From: Candidatus Aminicenantota bacterium
Lineage (GTDB): Bacteria > Acidobacteriota > Aminicenantia > Aminicenantales > UBA8522
Assembly: GCA_003524335.1 (NCBI GenBank)
Contig: DQHV01000205.1
Span: 14,366 to 24,636 of the forward strand
Length of the DNA stretch: 10,271 nt
Reading direction: 5' to 3'
The stretch's first letter is position 1, and the number at the start of each line of letters is the position of its first letter. The notes beneath the pieces were generated by a model, which did no database searches, was not told the origin of the DNA, and saw only the letters and a list, made by a program, of their open reading frames with translations. Shown here piece after piece: positions 1-6,246 of this stretch. Position numbers and translations under genes: made by a program.

Positions 1-224
1 GGGAGGCTGTTTATGAGGAGGGAAAAAAACAGGAACGCGATCATTCCACGCCACGCCTCGACAGCCGCGAGAACGCAGGTCAGGACCAGAACAGGCAGCA
101 GAACAGCCTGGAAATCTTGGATTAACGGAACGTACTTCCAATAAAAGAAAAAAAGGAGAAACACATAGGCAGAAAGCAGCCCATAAAACAGCCGCTTTCT
201 TTTTGGGGGAAAGGAATCGTTCAA
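1..224 (-). CDS. N-terminal fragment of an unidentified multi-pass membrane protein (runs off left edge)
   Basis: Reading the minus strand leftwards from a TTG codon at 224-222 gives an open frame of about 74 codons with no stop before the window edge. The start reads MNDSFPPKRKRLFYGLLSAY, a short basic N-terminus followed by strongly hydrophobic stretches: a first segment rich in Leu/Phe/Tyr (LLSAYVFLLFFFYW), a second around AVLLPVLVLTCVLAAVEA, and a third beginning MIAFLFFSLL. The basic residues before segment one fit the positive-inside rule. The start is uncertain: TTG is the only common start codon after the in-frame TAA at 239-237, and no Shine-Dalgarno sequence precedes it. An ATG at 243-241 opens another frame that is hydrophobic at first but loses membrane character after about 40 codons, so a sequencing frameshift in the T-rich run is an alternative. 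Family not recognised; a polytopic enzyme of a glycan locus is possible but unproven. Confidence 0.45.
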   Translation of the reverse strand, partial: MNDSFPPKRKRLFYGLLSAYVFLLFFFYWKYVPLIQDFQAVLLPVLVLTCVLAAVEAWRGMIAFLFFSLLINSL

Positions 225-292
225 AGTATTTATAGATTAGCATGTTGCAAGATGCTGTTCAATCTCCCGAAAAAGCCCGATCAGCGTCCTGT

Positions 293-322
293 TTGACAAC
301 GAGAAAGGAGAGAAAGTAGAAT
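293..322 (+). promoter_or_regulatory. Sigma70-type promoter for the 363-6148 gene group
   Basis: A perfect -35 hexamer TTGACA (293-298) is followed after 18 bp by TAGAAT (317-322), one mismatch from the -10 consensus. Transcription would begin near 329, leaving a leader of about 35 nt before the ATG at 363. It lies in a 138-bp gap between divergently oriented genes, where a promoter is expected. This is pattern matching only. Confidence 0.5.
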
Positions 323-362
323 CGAATCCATCTCGGGATGATCAAAAGAGCATTATCATTCC

Positions 363-2018
363 ATGGACACGAAAAGCCCTAAGGTCATGGTCCTCGGGCT
401 TGACGGAGCGGATTCCGGGATCATCGACCCCTTGATGGCCGTGGGGAAACTCCCCCATATCGCCTCTTTGATGAAAGAGGGGACGAGAGGCTCGCTCAAA
501 TCGACCGTCATGCCGAACAGCTTTCCGGCGTGGGTGTCCTGCCTGACGGGAGTCAATCCCGGTAAGCACGGCATCTACTGGCCCCTGATCAGGAGAGGCG
601 GCTCCGCCTATCCTCTCCGGTTGATGAACTCTTCGGACATCCGGGCCAAGCGCCTCTGGGACCTCTTGGGCGCGCAAGGCCGGCGCGTGGGCGTGGTCAA
701 CGTTCCCACCGAATATCCGCCCGCGGAGGTCAACGGTTTCCTGGTCTGCGGCGCCCTGACGCCCGGGATGGACAGCGATTTCACCTACCCGCCGGGGCTC
801 AGGGATGAGGTCTTCGCCGCGGTCCCCGGTTACCGGTGCGAAATCGATTATGCCGACCTGAACCTGGAGCGACTGGCGGACCAAGTCCTCGGATCCATCG
901 AGAACCGGGAAAAGCTGGTTCTTCACCTCCTAGAGGAAAGGGACTGGGACTTATTCGTAGCCGTCTTCACCGAGACGGACCTGACCCAGCACAAATTTTG
1001 GGCGGGGATCGACCCGCAGCATCCGGACCATGCCCGCTTTGAAAAGCGATACGGGACCTTCGTCCATAAAGTCTATCAGAGATTGGACGAAACGGTCGGG
1101 CGGGTCATCCAAAAAATTCCCGAGGACGCGTTTATTTTCGTGATCTCGGATCATGGGTTCGGGCCGTTTTACCAGTCTTTTTCCCTTCCCCGATGGCTGA
1201 GAGAGAACGGATACCTCGACGTGAGGAAGCCCACGCCCTGGGCCCGGATCAAGGATCTCTTGGTTGCGGCCATGGGCCCTCAAAAAGCGCGTTGGATGAA
1301 ACGTACCCTTTCCTCTTTCAAGGGCGCTTCCAAAAAGAATCGGACCGTCCGCATTCAGAGGGAGAGGGATGAATCCCAGGGCGAGGCGGCGTCCAAAAAA
1401 ATCGTCTGGGAGCGCACCAAAGCCTACCATACAGCCGATTACGGAATCCGGATCAACGTCAAAGGGCGGGAACCGCAGGGAATCGTCGCCCCCGGGGCCG
1501 AGGCGAACCTCCTGACAAAGGAGATGGCCGAAAAGCTGAAACGATTGAGATATTCGAACGGCGAGCCCGTGTTTGAAGCCGTCCTGGCCAAGGAGGAGGC
1601 TTTTTCCGGCCCCTTTGTTCAGGAGGCCCCGGACCTCATCGTGCCCATTAACCATGCGAAAGCCCCGGCAGCCCCCGAACAATGGAACTATGCACTGACC
1701 CATCCCACGCTCACGGGAACCCATGCTCCCCAGGGCGTGTTTATCGGCCGAGGACCGGGCATCAGGGCAGGGGCCATCATCCAGGGCGCGGAGATCGTCG
1801 ACATCACTCCGACGATCCTCTATCTCTTCGACGCTCCCTTGACTGAAGACATGGATGGGGCCGTCCTCTTCGACGTATTCACCCCGGAGTTAAAGGCAGG
1901 CCGGAAGGTCGTCCGCAAGGGCTCATCCCTGAAGGACAGGTCCGGAGAGGAGGTTTTATCGGGCGAAGAAAGGCAGCGGCTGGAAGAACGATTGAGAAAT
2001 CTCGGGTATATAGATTAA
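363..2018 (+). CDS. Alkaline phosphatase superfamily protein (type I phosphodiesterase/nucleotide pyrophosphatase-like)
   Basis: This 551-residue protein carries the full two-metal site of the type I phosphodiesterase/nucleotide pyrophosphatase family. Visible are D14 in GLDGAD, the nucleophile region NSFPAW with S53, then TGVNPGKHGI, D206 and H210 in TETDLTQH, D263-H264 in ISDHGFG, and H454 in LTGTHAPQG. By analogy with bacterial NPP, D206/H210/H454 would bind one metal and D14/S53/D263/H264 the other. S53 replaces the Thr of classical NPPs. The enzyme should cleave or transfer a phosphate mono- or diester; the substrate cannot be read from sequence. No signal peptide or membrane helix is obvious, so it is probably cytoplasmic. 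The C-terminus (RLEERLRNLGYID) is a charged tail common in this clade. ATG 363 is the first start after an in-frame TGA at 339; no strong Shine-Dalgarno is seen. It is followed by two radical SAM genes on the same strand, suggesting a shared pathway. Confidence 0.88.
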   Translation: MDTKSPKVMVLGLDGADSGIIDPLMAVGKLPHIASLMKEGTRGSLKSTVMPNSFPAWVSCLTGVNPGKHGIYWPLIRRGGSAYPLRLMNSSDIRAKRLWDLLGAQGRRVGVVNVPTEYPPAEVNGFLVCGALTPGMDSDFTYPPGLRDEVFAAVPGYRCEIDYADLNLERLADQVLGSIENREKLVLHLLEERDWDLFVAVFTETDLTQHKFWAGIDPQHPDHARFEKRYGTFVHKVYQRLDETVGRVIQKIPEDAFIFVISDHGFGPFYQSFSLPRWLRENGYLDVRKPTPWARIKDLLVAAMGPQKARWMKRTLSSFKGASKKNRTVRIQRERDESQGEAASKKIVWERTKAYHTADYGIRINVKGREPQGIVAPGAEANLLTKEMAEKLKRLRYSNGEPVFEAVLAKEEAFSGPFVQEAPDLIVPINHAKAPAAPEQWNYALTHPTLTGTHAPQGVFIGRGPGIRAGAIIQGAEIVDITPTILYLFDAPLTEDMDGAVLFDVFTPELKAGRKVVRKGSSLKDRSGEEVLSGEERQRLEERLRNLGYID

Positions 2019-2044
2019 TGGGCGGCGACCATAGATCCCTGATG

Positions 2045-2088
2045 GCCGGGTTCCTTCGGGGAAGGGCTCCCGGCTCGAGGTTTCCCCG
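2045..2088 (+). other. Overlapping alternative hairpins before the first radical SAM gene
   Basis: GCCGGG (2045-2050) can pair with CCCGGC (2069-2074), with an inner TTCC (2051-2054)/GGAA (2060-2063) stem. Alternatively CGGGGAA (2057-2063) can pair with TTCCCCG (2082-2088), ending next to a GAGGAGG purine run (2088-2094). The two folds share bases and exclude each other. No T-run follows, so this is not a standard terminator. In GC-rich DNA such pairings can arise by chance. Confidence 0.25.
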
Positions 2089-2097
2089 AGGAGGATG

Positions 2098-2103
2098 AAA
2101 GGA
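2098..2103 (+). promoter_or_regulatory. Shine-Dalgarno site that decides the start at 2113
   Basis: AAAGGA lies 9 nt before the ATG at 2113. The earlier in-frame ATG at 2095 directly abuts its only purine-rich stretch, GAGGAGG (2088-2094), leaving no spacer. Ribosome spacing therefore favours 2113, which also makes the protein begin MAKIVFLQQ, a typical start for this fold. Confidence 0.5.
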
Positions 2104-2112
2104 CGAGACGGC

Positions 2113-3516
2113 ATGGCGAAGATCGTATTCCTTCAACAGCACCCGGACGAATGGTTGGGAGTTATGTACATCTCCTCCATGCTGAAATCCCGCGGCCATC
2201 AGTGCGACGTGCTCGTGGAGCCCCTGGAGCGAGGCGACATAATCGAACGGGCGCTCTCCCAATCTCCGGACATCGTCGCCTTCTCCTGCTTGACGAGCGA
2301 CTATTTTTGGGCCTTGAACAAGGCCGAGGCGGTCAAACGGCGCTCGAAGGCCCTGACCGTCATGGGCGGGACACATGTTACCCTGAATCCGGAGGAGTCG
2401 ATCGCCCAACCTTCCATCGATATCATCTGCCGCGGGGAGGGCGAACAGCCGATGGCCGAGCTGGCGGACGCCATCGACCGAGGCCGAGACTATCGGGCCA
2501 TCCGGAACATGTGGCTCAAGAGCGATGGGGGCATCGCCCGGAACGAGGTCCGGGACCTGGTCGCCGACCTGGATAGTCTCCCCCTTCCCGACCGCGAGCT
2601 CTACCTGAAATATCCGCACTTTCGGAAGGTCGGGAAACGGCCCCTGCATCTCGGCCGAGGATGTCCCTACGATTGCAGCTACTGCCATAATTATCGCAAG
2701 AAAGAACTGTATCGGGGGAAGGGCCCGTTCGTTCGATGGAGGGCCATGGAGCACGTCCTCGAAGAGGTCAGGGACATCCGACGCGCGGGATTCGTGAAGG
2801 TCCTCCATTTCATCGATGACGGGTTCGGCATCAACCGTCAATGGCTGAAGACTTTTCTTCAGAGACTCGCACAGACGGACGAGGTGCGGCTGGCCGTGCA
2901 GGCTAATATGCGGGCCGACATGGTCACCCAAGACCTCTGCGCGGCCATGAAAGACTACGGTGCTGATCTGCTCCGGCTGAGGATTGCGGTCGAATGCGCG
3001 GACGAGGAGTACCGCCGCACGGTTCTCAAAAAACATCTCTCCAACGCCTCTCTCCTGAATGCCGCGGAGACCTTCCATCGGTACGGCATCGACTTCATCA
3101 CCTATAATATGCTCGGGCTTCCTGGAGAATCCCTGAACCAGTCTCTGGAGACCCTTCGCTTGAACATCCGCCTCCGGCCGTCCTTCGCCCACAGCTTCAT
3201 CTACCAACCCTATCCCGGGACCGACCTGGCGCGCTACGCCCAGGACAAGGGATATCTTTCCTCGGAGATGCTGGAGCGGTTGGGGACCACGGAATACCAA
3301 GGGTTCTTTCATTCCCGCAGCGTCCTAACCCAGCCGGACATCAAAAAATCGGAGAACGTCCAGCGCGTCTTCAGCATGGTCGTGAAGCATCCGGCCCTTT
3401 TCCCGCTGGCCCGGCGGGCTGTCCGTTTCCGATTCCTGGCCTTCCCTCTGCGGGTCGTGCGGCGGGTTTCCATTTCGACGTTCTTATCTCGAAGAATGCG
3501 GAGGGATAAGTATTGA
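2113..3516 (+). CDS. B12-binding-like domain radical SAM protein (first of a tandem pair)
   Basis: From ATG 2113 this is a 467-residue protein; a longer form from 2095 would add six residues. The N-terminal ~130 residues resemble a cobalamin-binding Rossmann fold: an opening beta strand (KIVFLQQ), the loop GGTHVTLNPEES near 85-96, and RGEGEQP near 107-113. The radical SAM cluster motif CPYDCSYC places C184, C188 and C191 as ligands of the [4Fe-4S] cluster that binds SAM. The following TIM-barrel part includes HFIDDGFGINR and a late MLGLPGES, usual in this family. The classical DxHxxG cobalamin motif is absent, so the cofactor is either bound without a His ligand or not bound. Family members do C-methylations, ring formations and other radical chemistry; the substrate here is unknown. 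A basic C-terminal tail (RRMRRDKY) ends the protein. It sits between the phosphodiesterase gene and a second radical SAM gene, pointing to co-transcription. Confidence 0.9.
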   Translation: MAKIVFLQQHPDEWLGVMYISSMLKSRGHQCDVLVEPLERGDIIERALSQSPDIVAFSCLTSDYFWALNKAEAVKRRSKALTVMGGTHVTLNPEESIAQPSIDIICRGEGEQPMAELADAIDRGRDYRAIRNMWLKSDGGIARNEVRDLVADLDSLPLPDRELYLKYPHFRKVGKRPLHLGRGCPYDCSYCHNYRKKELYRGKGPFVRWRAMEHVLEEVRDIRRAGFVKVLHFIDDGFGINRQWLKTFLQRLAQTDEVRLAVQANMRADMVTQDLCAAMKDYGADLLRLRIAVECADEEYRRTVLKKHLSNASLLNAAETFHRYGIDFITYNMLGLPGESLNQSLETLRLNIRLRPSFAHSFIYQPYPGTDLARYAQDKGYLSSEMLERLGTTEYQGFFHSRSVLTQPDIKKSENVQRVFSMVVKHPALFPLARRAVRFRFLAFPLRVVRRVSISTFLSRRMRRDKY

Positions 3517-3556
3517 GCGAAGACGAGGCGGCGGTCCTGGCGAGGAGATACGCGGC

Positions 3557-3601
3557 ATGATAGAATCCGGAATCGCGGAACGGCTGGACAAGGAGTGGTG
3601 A
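3557..3601 (+). CDS. Possible 14-codon peptide between the two radical SAM genes
   Basis: ATG 3557 opens a frame of 14 codons, MIESGIAERLDKEW, whose TGA (3599-3601) directly abuts the ATG of the next gene at 3602. AGGAG at 3543-3547 lies 9 nt upstream, a well-placed Shine-Dalgarno. A second short frame from TTG 3513 overlaps the stop of the preceding gene and ends at a TGA (3558-3560) overlapping this ATG. The arrangement would couple translation along the chain. The peptide may equally be a decayed gene remnant or chance; no family is recognised. Confidence 0.2.
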   Translation: MIESGIAERLDKEW

Positions 3602-5110
3602 ATGGCGGACGTCATCCTGGCAAAACTGGAACAACGAGAGAGCGAGCTGGAACGGTACAGCTACGCACCTCCATTCGGGATCCTTTATCTTGCCTCCGCT
3701 CTGGAAAACGCTGGATTTTCGGTTAAGCTCGTTCATCGGGAGGGGACAAAAGCCAATATCGAGGAGCTGGCCGCCCTGGTGGCGAATGAATCTCCTCTTC
3801 TTGTCGGACTCTCCACGCTCACCGGTCCCACCATCCGCCCCACGATCGAAGCCTCCCTGGCCATTCGACGCAAATCCCGGGTGCCGATCGTCTGGGGAGG
3901 ACATCACCCGACCATCGTTCCGGAGGAGACACTGCGGAATGAGTTTGTCGATGTTGTTGTTCTGGGCGAGGGCGAGGAGACGATCGTGGATTTAACCAGG
4001 ACCATCCGGGAATCCGGCCTCGACCCGCAGAACCTCTCCCGGGTTCCCGGGATAGGGTTCAAGCATGGGGGAGATCCCGTCCTCACGGCGCTCCGGCCTT
4101 TCATTAAGGATTTAGACAGCCTGGCCCCTGCTTGGCGCCACCTGGATCAGGAGGCTTATTTCTACTCTGAGAGAGCGTACCGCGTCCGCGGCCTGGCGAA
4201 GATGAAAGTCGGGACGGTCATCACCAGCCGGGGATGTCCCTGGCGATGCACCTATTGCTACAACCAGAAAGTGAATCGCCGGGTGTTCCGGGCCCAATCC
4301 GTCGAGCGAAGCGTCCGCGACGTCCTAAAGCTCAAAGATCGTTACGGCGTCAACGGGATCGTGTTCGAGGACGACAATTTCTTCACGGGTCAAGACAGGG
4401 GCCTGGGGATCGTCCGGCGGGTCGAGACCCCGTGGAGCGCGAGCTTTCGGGCCAGCGATATCGCCAAGGGCGGACGGGACTTCATGAAAGAATTGAAAGC
4501 GAGCCAATGTTTGGAGCTAAGGATCGGGGCCGAGTCCGGGTCCCCCAGGATGCTCAAAGTTTTAAAAAAGGACCTCACTGTGGACGAGATCCGGGAAGCT
4601 GCCCGCTTGTGCCAGGCGCACGAGATCACAGCCACGTTCATGTTCATGGTCGGGTTCCCGGGAGAGACGTGGGAGGACATCTGTTTGACCCTGGACATGA
4701 TCGATGAATTGAGCGCCATGAGCCGGTATGTCATGGTGACGCAACTCGGGTCCTACACGCCCTATCCCGGAACCGTCCTCTTCGACGAAGCCGTCAAGCA
4801 GGGGTTCGTCCCTCCGGGTTCGACCGCGGGATGGGGGACCTTCGTTCAAGCTGGCTACCGGGAATACCGGCCTCCTTATGTCGATAAAAGAGCGAAATCA
4901 CTTACCTATTACCAGCAACTCATAAGCCGCAAAGACCTGGAAGACCTGAAGTTCTCCCTCCCGGCAAGACTCCTTCAAAGACTCGCCCGGCTGAGATGGA
5001 AACACCGGTACTTTGCTTTCAGCCTTGATCACTCTGTGCCCGTGTTTCTCCAGGGTTGCCTAGAAAAAGCCGGGTTGTTCTCTCTATCCAATAAGCTTTA
5101 TAAAAAATAG
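3602..5110 (+). CDS. B12-binding-like domain radical SAM protein (second of the pair)
   Basis: A 502-residue protein with the same two-part architecture as its upstream neighbour but clearly diverged from it. The N-terminal half has PPFGILYLASALENAGF, then GGHHPTIVPEE around residues 99-109 and GEGEET around 122-127, all typical of the B12-binding-like domain. The radical SAM motif SRGCPWRCTYCYNQ gives C212, C216 and C219 as [4Fe-4S] ligands. Later signatures are VFEDDNFF, RIGAESGSPRMLKVLKK and FMVGFPGETWED, the last a common barrel motif. As in the first protein, no DxHxxG motif is present. The C-terminal ~70 residues are basic and partly hydrophobic. The start is well supported: AGGAG at 3591-3595 lies 6 nt before ATG 3602. 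Role inferred: radical-based tailoring of a lipid, sugar or other locus product; reaction and substrate cannot be assigned. Confidence 0.9.
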   Translation: MADVILAKLEQRESELERYSYAPPFGILYLASALENAGFSVKLVHREGTKANIEELAALVANESPLLVGLSTLTGPTIRPTIEASLAIRRKSRVPIVWGGHHPTIVPEETLRNEFVDVVVLGEGEETIVDLTRTIRESGLDPQNLSRVPGIGFKHGGDPVLTALRPFIKDLDSLAPAWRHLDQEAYFYSERAYRVRGLAKMKVGTVITSRGCPWRCTYCYNQKVNRRVFRAQSVERSVRDVLKLKDRYGVNGIVFEDDNFFTGQDRGLGIVRRVETPWSASFRASDIAKGGRDFMKELKASQCLELRIGAESGSPRMLKVLKKDLTVDEIREAARLCQAHEITATFMFMVGFPGETWEDICLTLDMIDELSAMSRYVMVTQLGSYTPYPGTVLFDEAVKQGFVPPGSTAGWGTFVQAGYREYRPPYVDKRAKSLTYYQQLISRKDLEDLKFSLPARLLQRLARLRWKHRYFAFSLDHSVPVFLQGCLEKAGLFSLSNKLYKK

Positions 5111-5115
5111 CCGGA

Positions 5116-5142
5116 GGGCGGCTTTGTTTCAGCCAACCGCCC
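5116..5142 (+). other. Intergenic hairpin without T-run
   Basis: GGGCGG (5116-5121) can pair with CCGCCC (5137-5142) six bases after the stop of the second radical SAM gene. An inner GGCT/AGCC pairing is an alternative. No U-tract follows, so it may slow decay or modulate transcription rather than end it. A second small stem, GAGGC (5151-5155)/GCCTC (5160-5164), lies just before the next ATG, which has no clear Shine-Dalgarno. Confidence 0.3.
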
Positions 5143-5167
5143 GACCGTTTGAGGCGCCGGCCTCGAG

Positions 5168-6148
5168 ATGACCATGAACACGCAGAGACCCGCGAAACTC
5201 GGAAAAACGAAAGCCGGCGATCCGGGTTACCGCGAGCGAATCCAAGGGGAAGCGAAATTCTGGGACGAGAGAGCTGAGAGGTTGTGGGCGTCGGGCCGAA
5301 TTCCCCTGTGGTTCGATCATCGCCGGGGAGAGGACGTCACGTTCATTCCCCTAGGTGAGTTGAAAGGGGCCGGGATCCGGGCCAATCCCGTTCTTTATCG
5401 GGCCGTTTTCGGGGGCCTCATCGACCATATCATCCGCGCAGCGACGGGGAAGAAGGGGAATGTCCTGGACTTGGGGTGCGGCGCAGGATGGTTTTCCCTG
5501 GAATTGGCCCGGTGCGGAATGAGCGTCGACGGGCTCGATATCTCCCCCAGGCAGATCGAAATCGCAAGAATAATGTCCCGGGAGTCCAAAGACTCGGCCG
5601 ACCCCCGGCTGCATGGAGATTTCGGCCGAACGGACTACCGGGTAGCCGACCTAAATGCCATCCGCCTGGAAAAGGGAAAATACGATGTCGCCGTCTCCCT
5701 CGGGACTCTGCATCATATCCAGCGTTTGGATGACTTGATGAGTGAGGTCAAGAAAAGCCTGAAGCCCGGCGGCAAATTTATTTTCTGGGAATATGTCGGA
5801 TACAGCGGCCCGGCGCGGCTCTTCCCGGCCCTTTTCAAGGCGGCGGGAATCATGGCCGTCGCACCGAAACGATGGATCAGGGGACGATCGACGCGTCCTA
5901 TAACCTCGCCCTTCGAAGGCGTTTCCCAGTCGGAGATTTTAAAAACGGTCCGTCGGTGCTTTTCAGTGGAGACCATGGAATCGAGATTCCTTTTCTTGCC
6001 GGTCCTAGTCTCGCGGTTGCGGATTTATCGGCTGCCCCCGATGATCAGCCTGCCCCTGATCAAAGCCCTGGACCGGGTGGACCGTGGCTTGATCCGATCA
6101 CGGTTATTTCGAGGGCCGTTCATTCTGGGGGTGGCCCGTAAGACTTGA
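5168..6148 (+). CDS. Class I SAM-dependent methyltransferase
   Basis: A 326-residue protein with a class I methyltransferase core. Motif I is VLDLGCGAG at residues 99-107, the acidic SAM-ribose contact is D124 in GLDIS, and YDVAVSLGTLHHI at 172-184 is the motif IV region, followed by LKPGGKFIFWEY. About 95 residues precede motif I, including EAKFWDERAERLW, an extension often seen in methyltransferases of glycan and lipid pathways. The C-terminal ~120 residues after the core are basic and contain short hydrophobic patches (RFLFLPVLVSRL, MISLPLIKAL), which could aid membrane contact or substrate binding. It transfers a methyl group from SAM to an unidentified O, N or C acceptor. ATG 5168 and ATG 5174 are both possible starts; neither has a clear Shine-Dalgarno. 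It is the last gene before a likely terminator, so it probably belongs with the upstream radical SAM genes. Confidence 0.9.
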   Translation: MTMNTQRPAKLGKTKAGDPGYRERIQGEAKFWDERAERLWASGRIPLWFDHRRGEDVTFIPLGELKGAGIRANPVLYRAVFGGLIDHIIRAATGKKGNVLDLGCGAGWFSLELARCGMSVDGLDISPRQIEIARIMSRESKDSADPRLHGDFGRTDYRVADLNAIRLEKGKYDVAVSLGTLHHIQRLDDLMSEVKKSLKPGGKFIFWEYVGYSGPARLFPALFKAAGIMAVAPKRWIRGRSTRPITSPFEGVSQSEILKTVRRCFSVETMESRFLFLPVLVSRLRIYRLPPMISLPLIKALDRVDRGLIRSRLFRGPFILGVARKT

Positions 6149-6159
6149 ACCCGGGGGCG

Positions 6160-6200
6160 AAGCCGGGCCCAGAAGCTGGACCTTTTCGTTCCGGCTTTTT
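6160..6200 (+). terminator. Rho-independent terminator after the methyltransferase gene
   Basis: AAGCCGG (6160-6166) pairs perfectly with CCGGCTT (6191-6197), and the descending arm runs into a T-run ending at 6200. The loop is long (24 nt), which weakens it. Its position 12 nt after the stop codon at 6148 fits the end of the 363-6148 transcript. Confidence 0.5.
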
Positions 6201-6204
6201 CAGA

Positions 6205-6231
6205 TTGATTAAAAGGCCGATTTGATATAGA
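6205..6231 (+). promoter_or_regulatory. Weak candidate promoter for the flippase gene
   Basis: TTGATT (6205-6210) and TATAGA (6226-6231) are separated by 15 bp, shorter than the preferred 17. They lie just after the terminator-like hairpin and 15 bp before ATG 6247, so the leader would be very short. Read-through from the upstream genes is an alternative. Confidence 0.2.
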
Positions 6232-6246
6232 AAAGCACCCGACCGT

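Noticed and set aside
244..292. Possible minus-strand promoter for the left-edge gene
   Set aside because: TTGAAC and TAATCT can be placed 17 bp apart on the minus strand, but the -10 matches the consensus at only about half its positions.
951..1724. Minus-strand open frame (257 codons) opposite the phosphodiesterase gene
   Set aside because: No family features; the plus strand carries the complete metal-binding motif set.
1879..3312. Long minus-strand open frame (477 codons) opposite the first radical SAM gene
   Set aside because: Its protein is rich in Gly, Pro, Arg and Val without recognisable domains, and it mirrors a gene with clear radical SAM motifs. Long antisense frames are expected in high-GC DNA.
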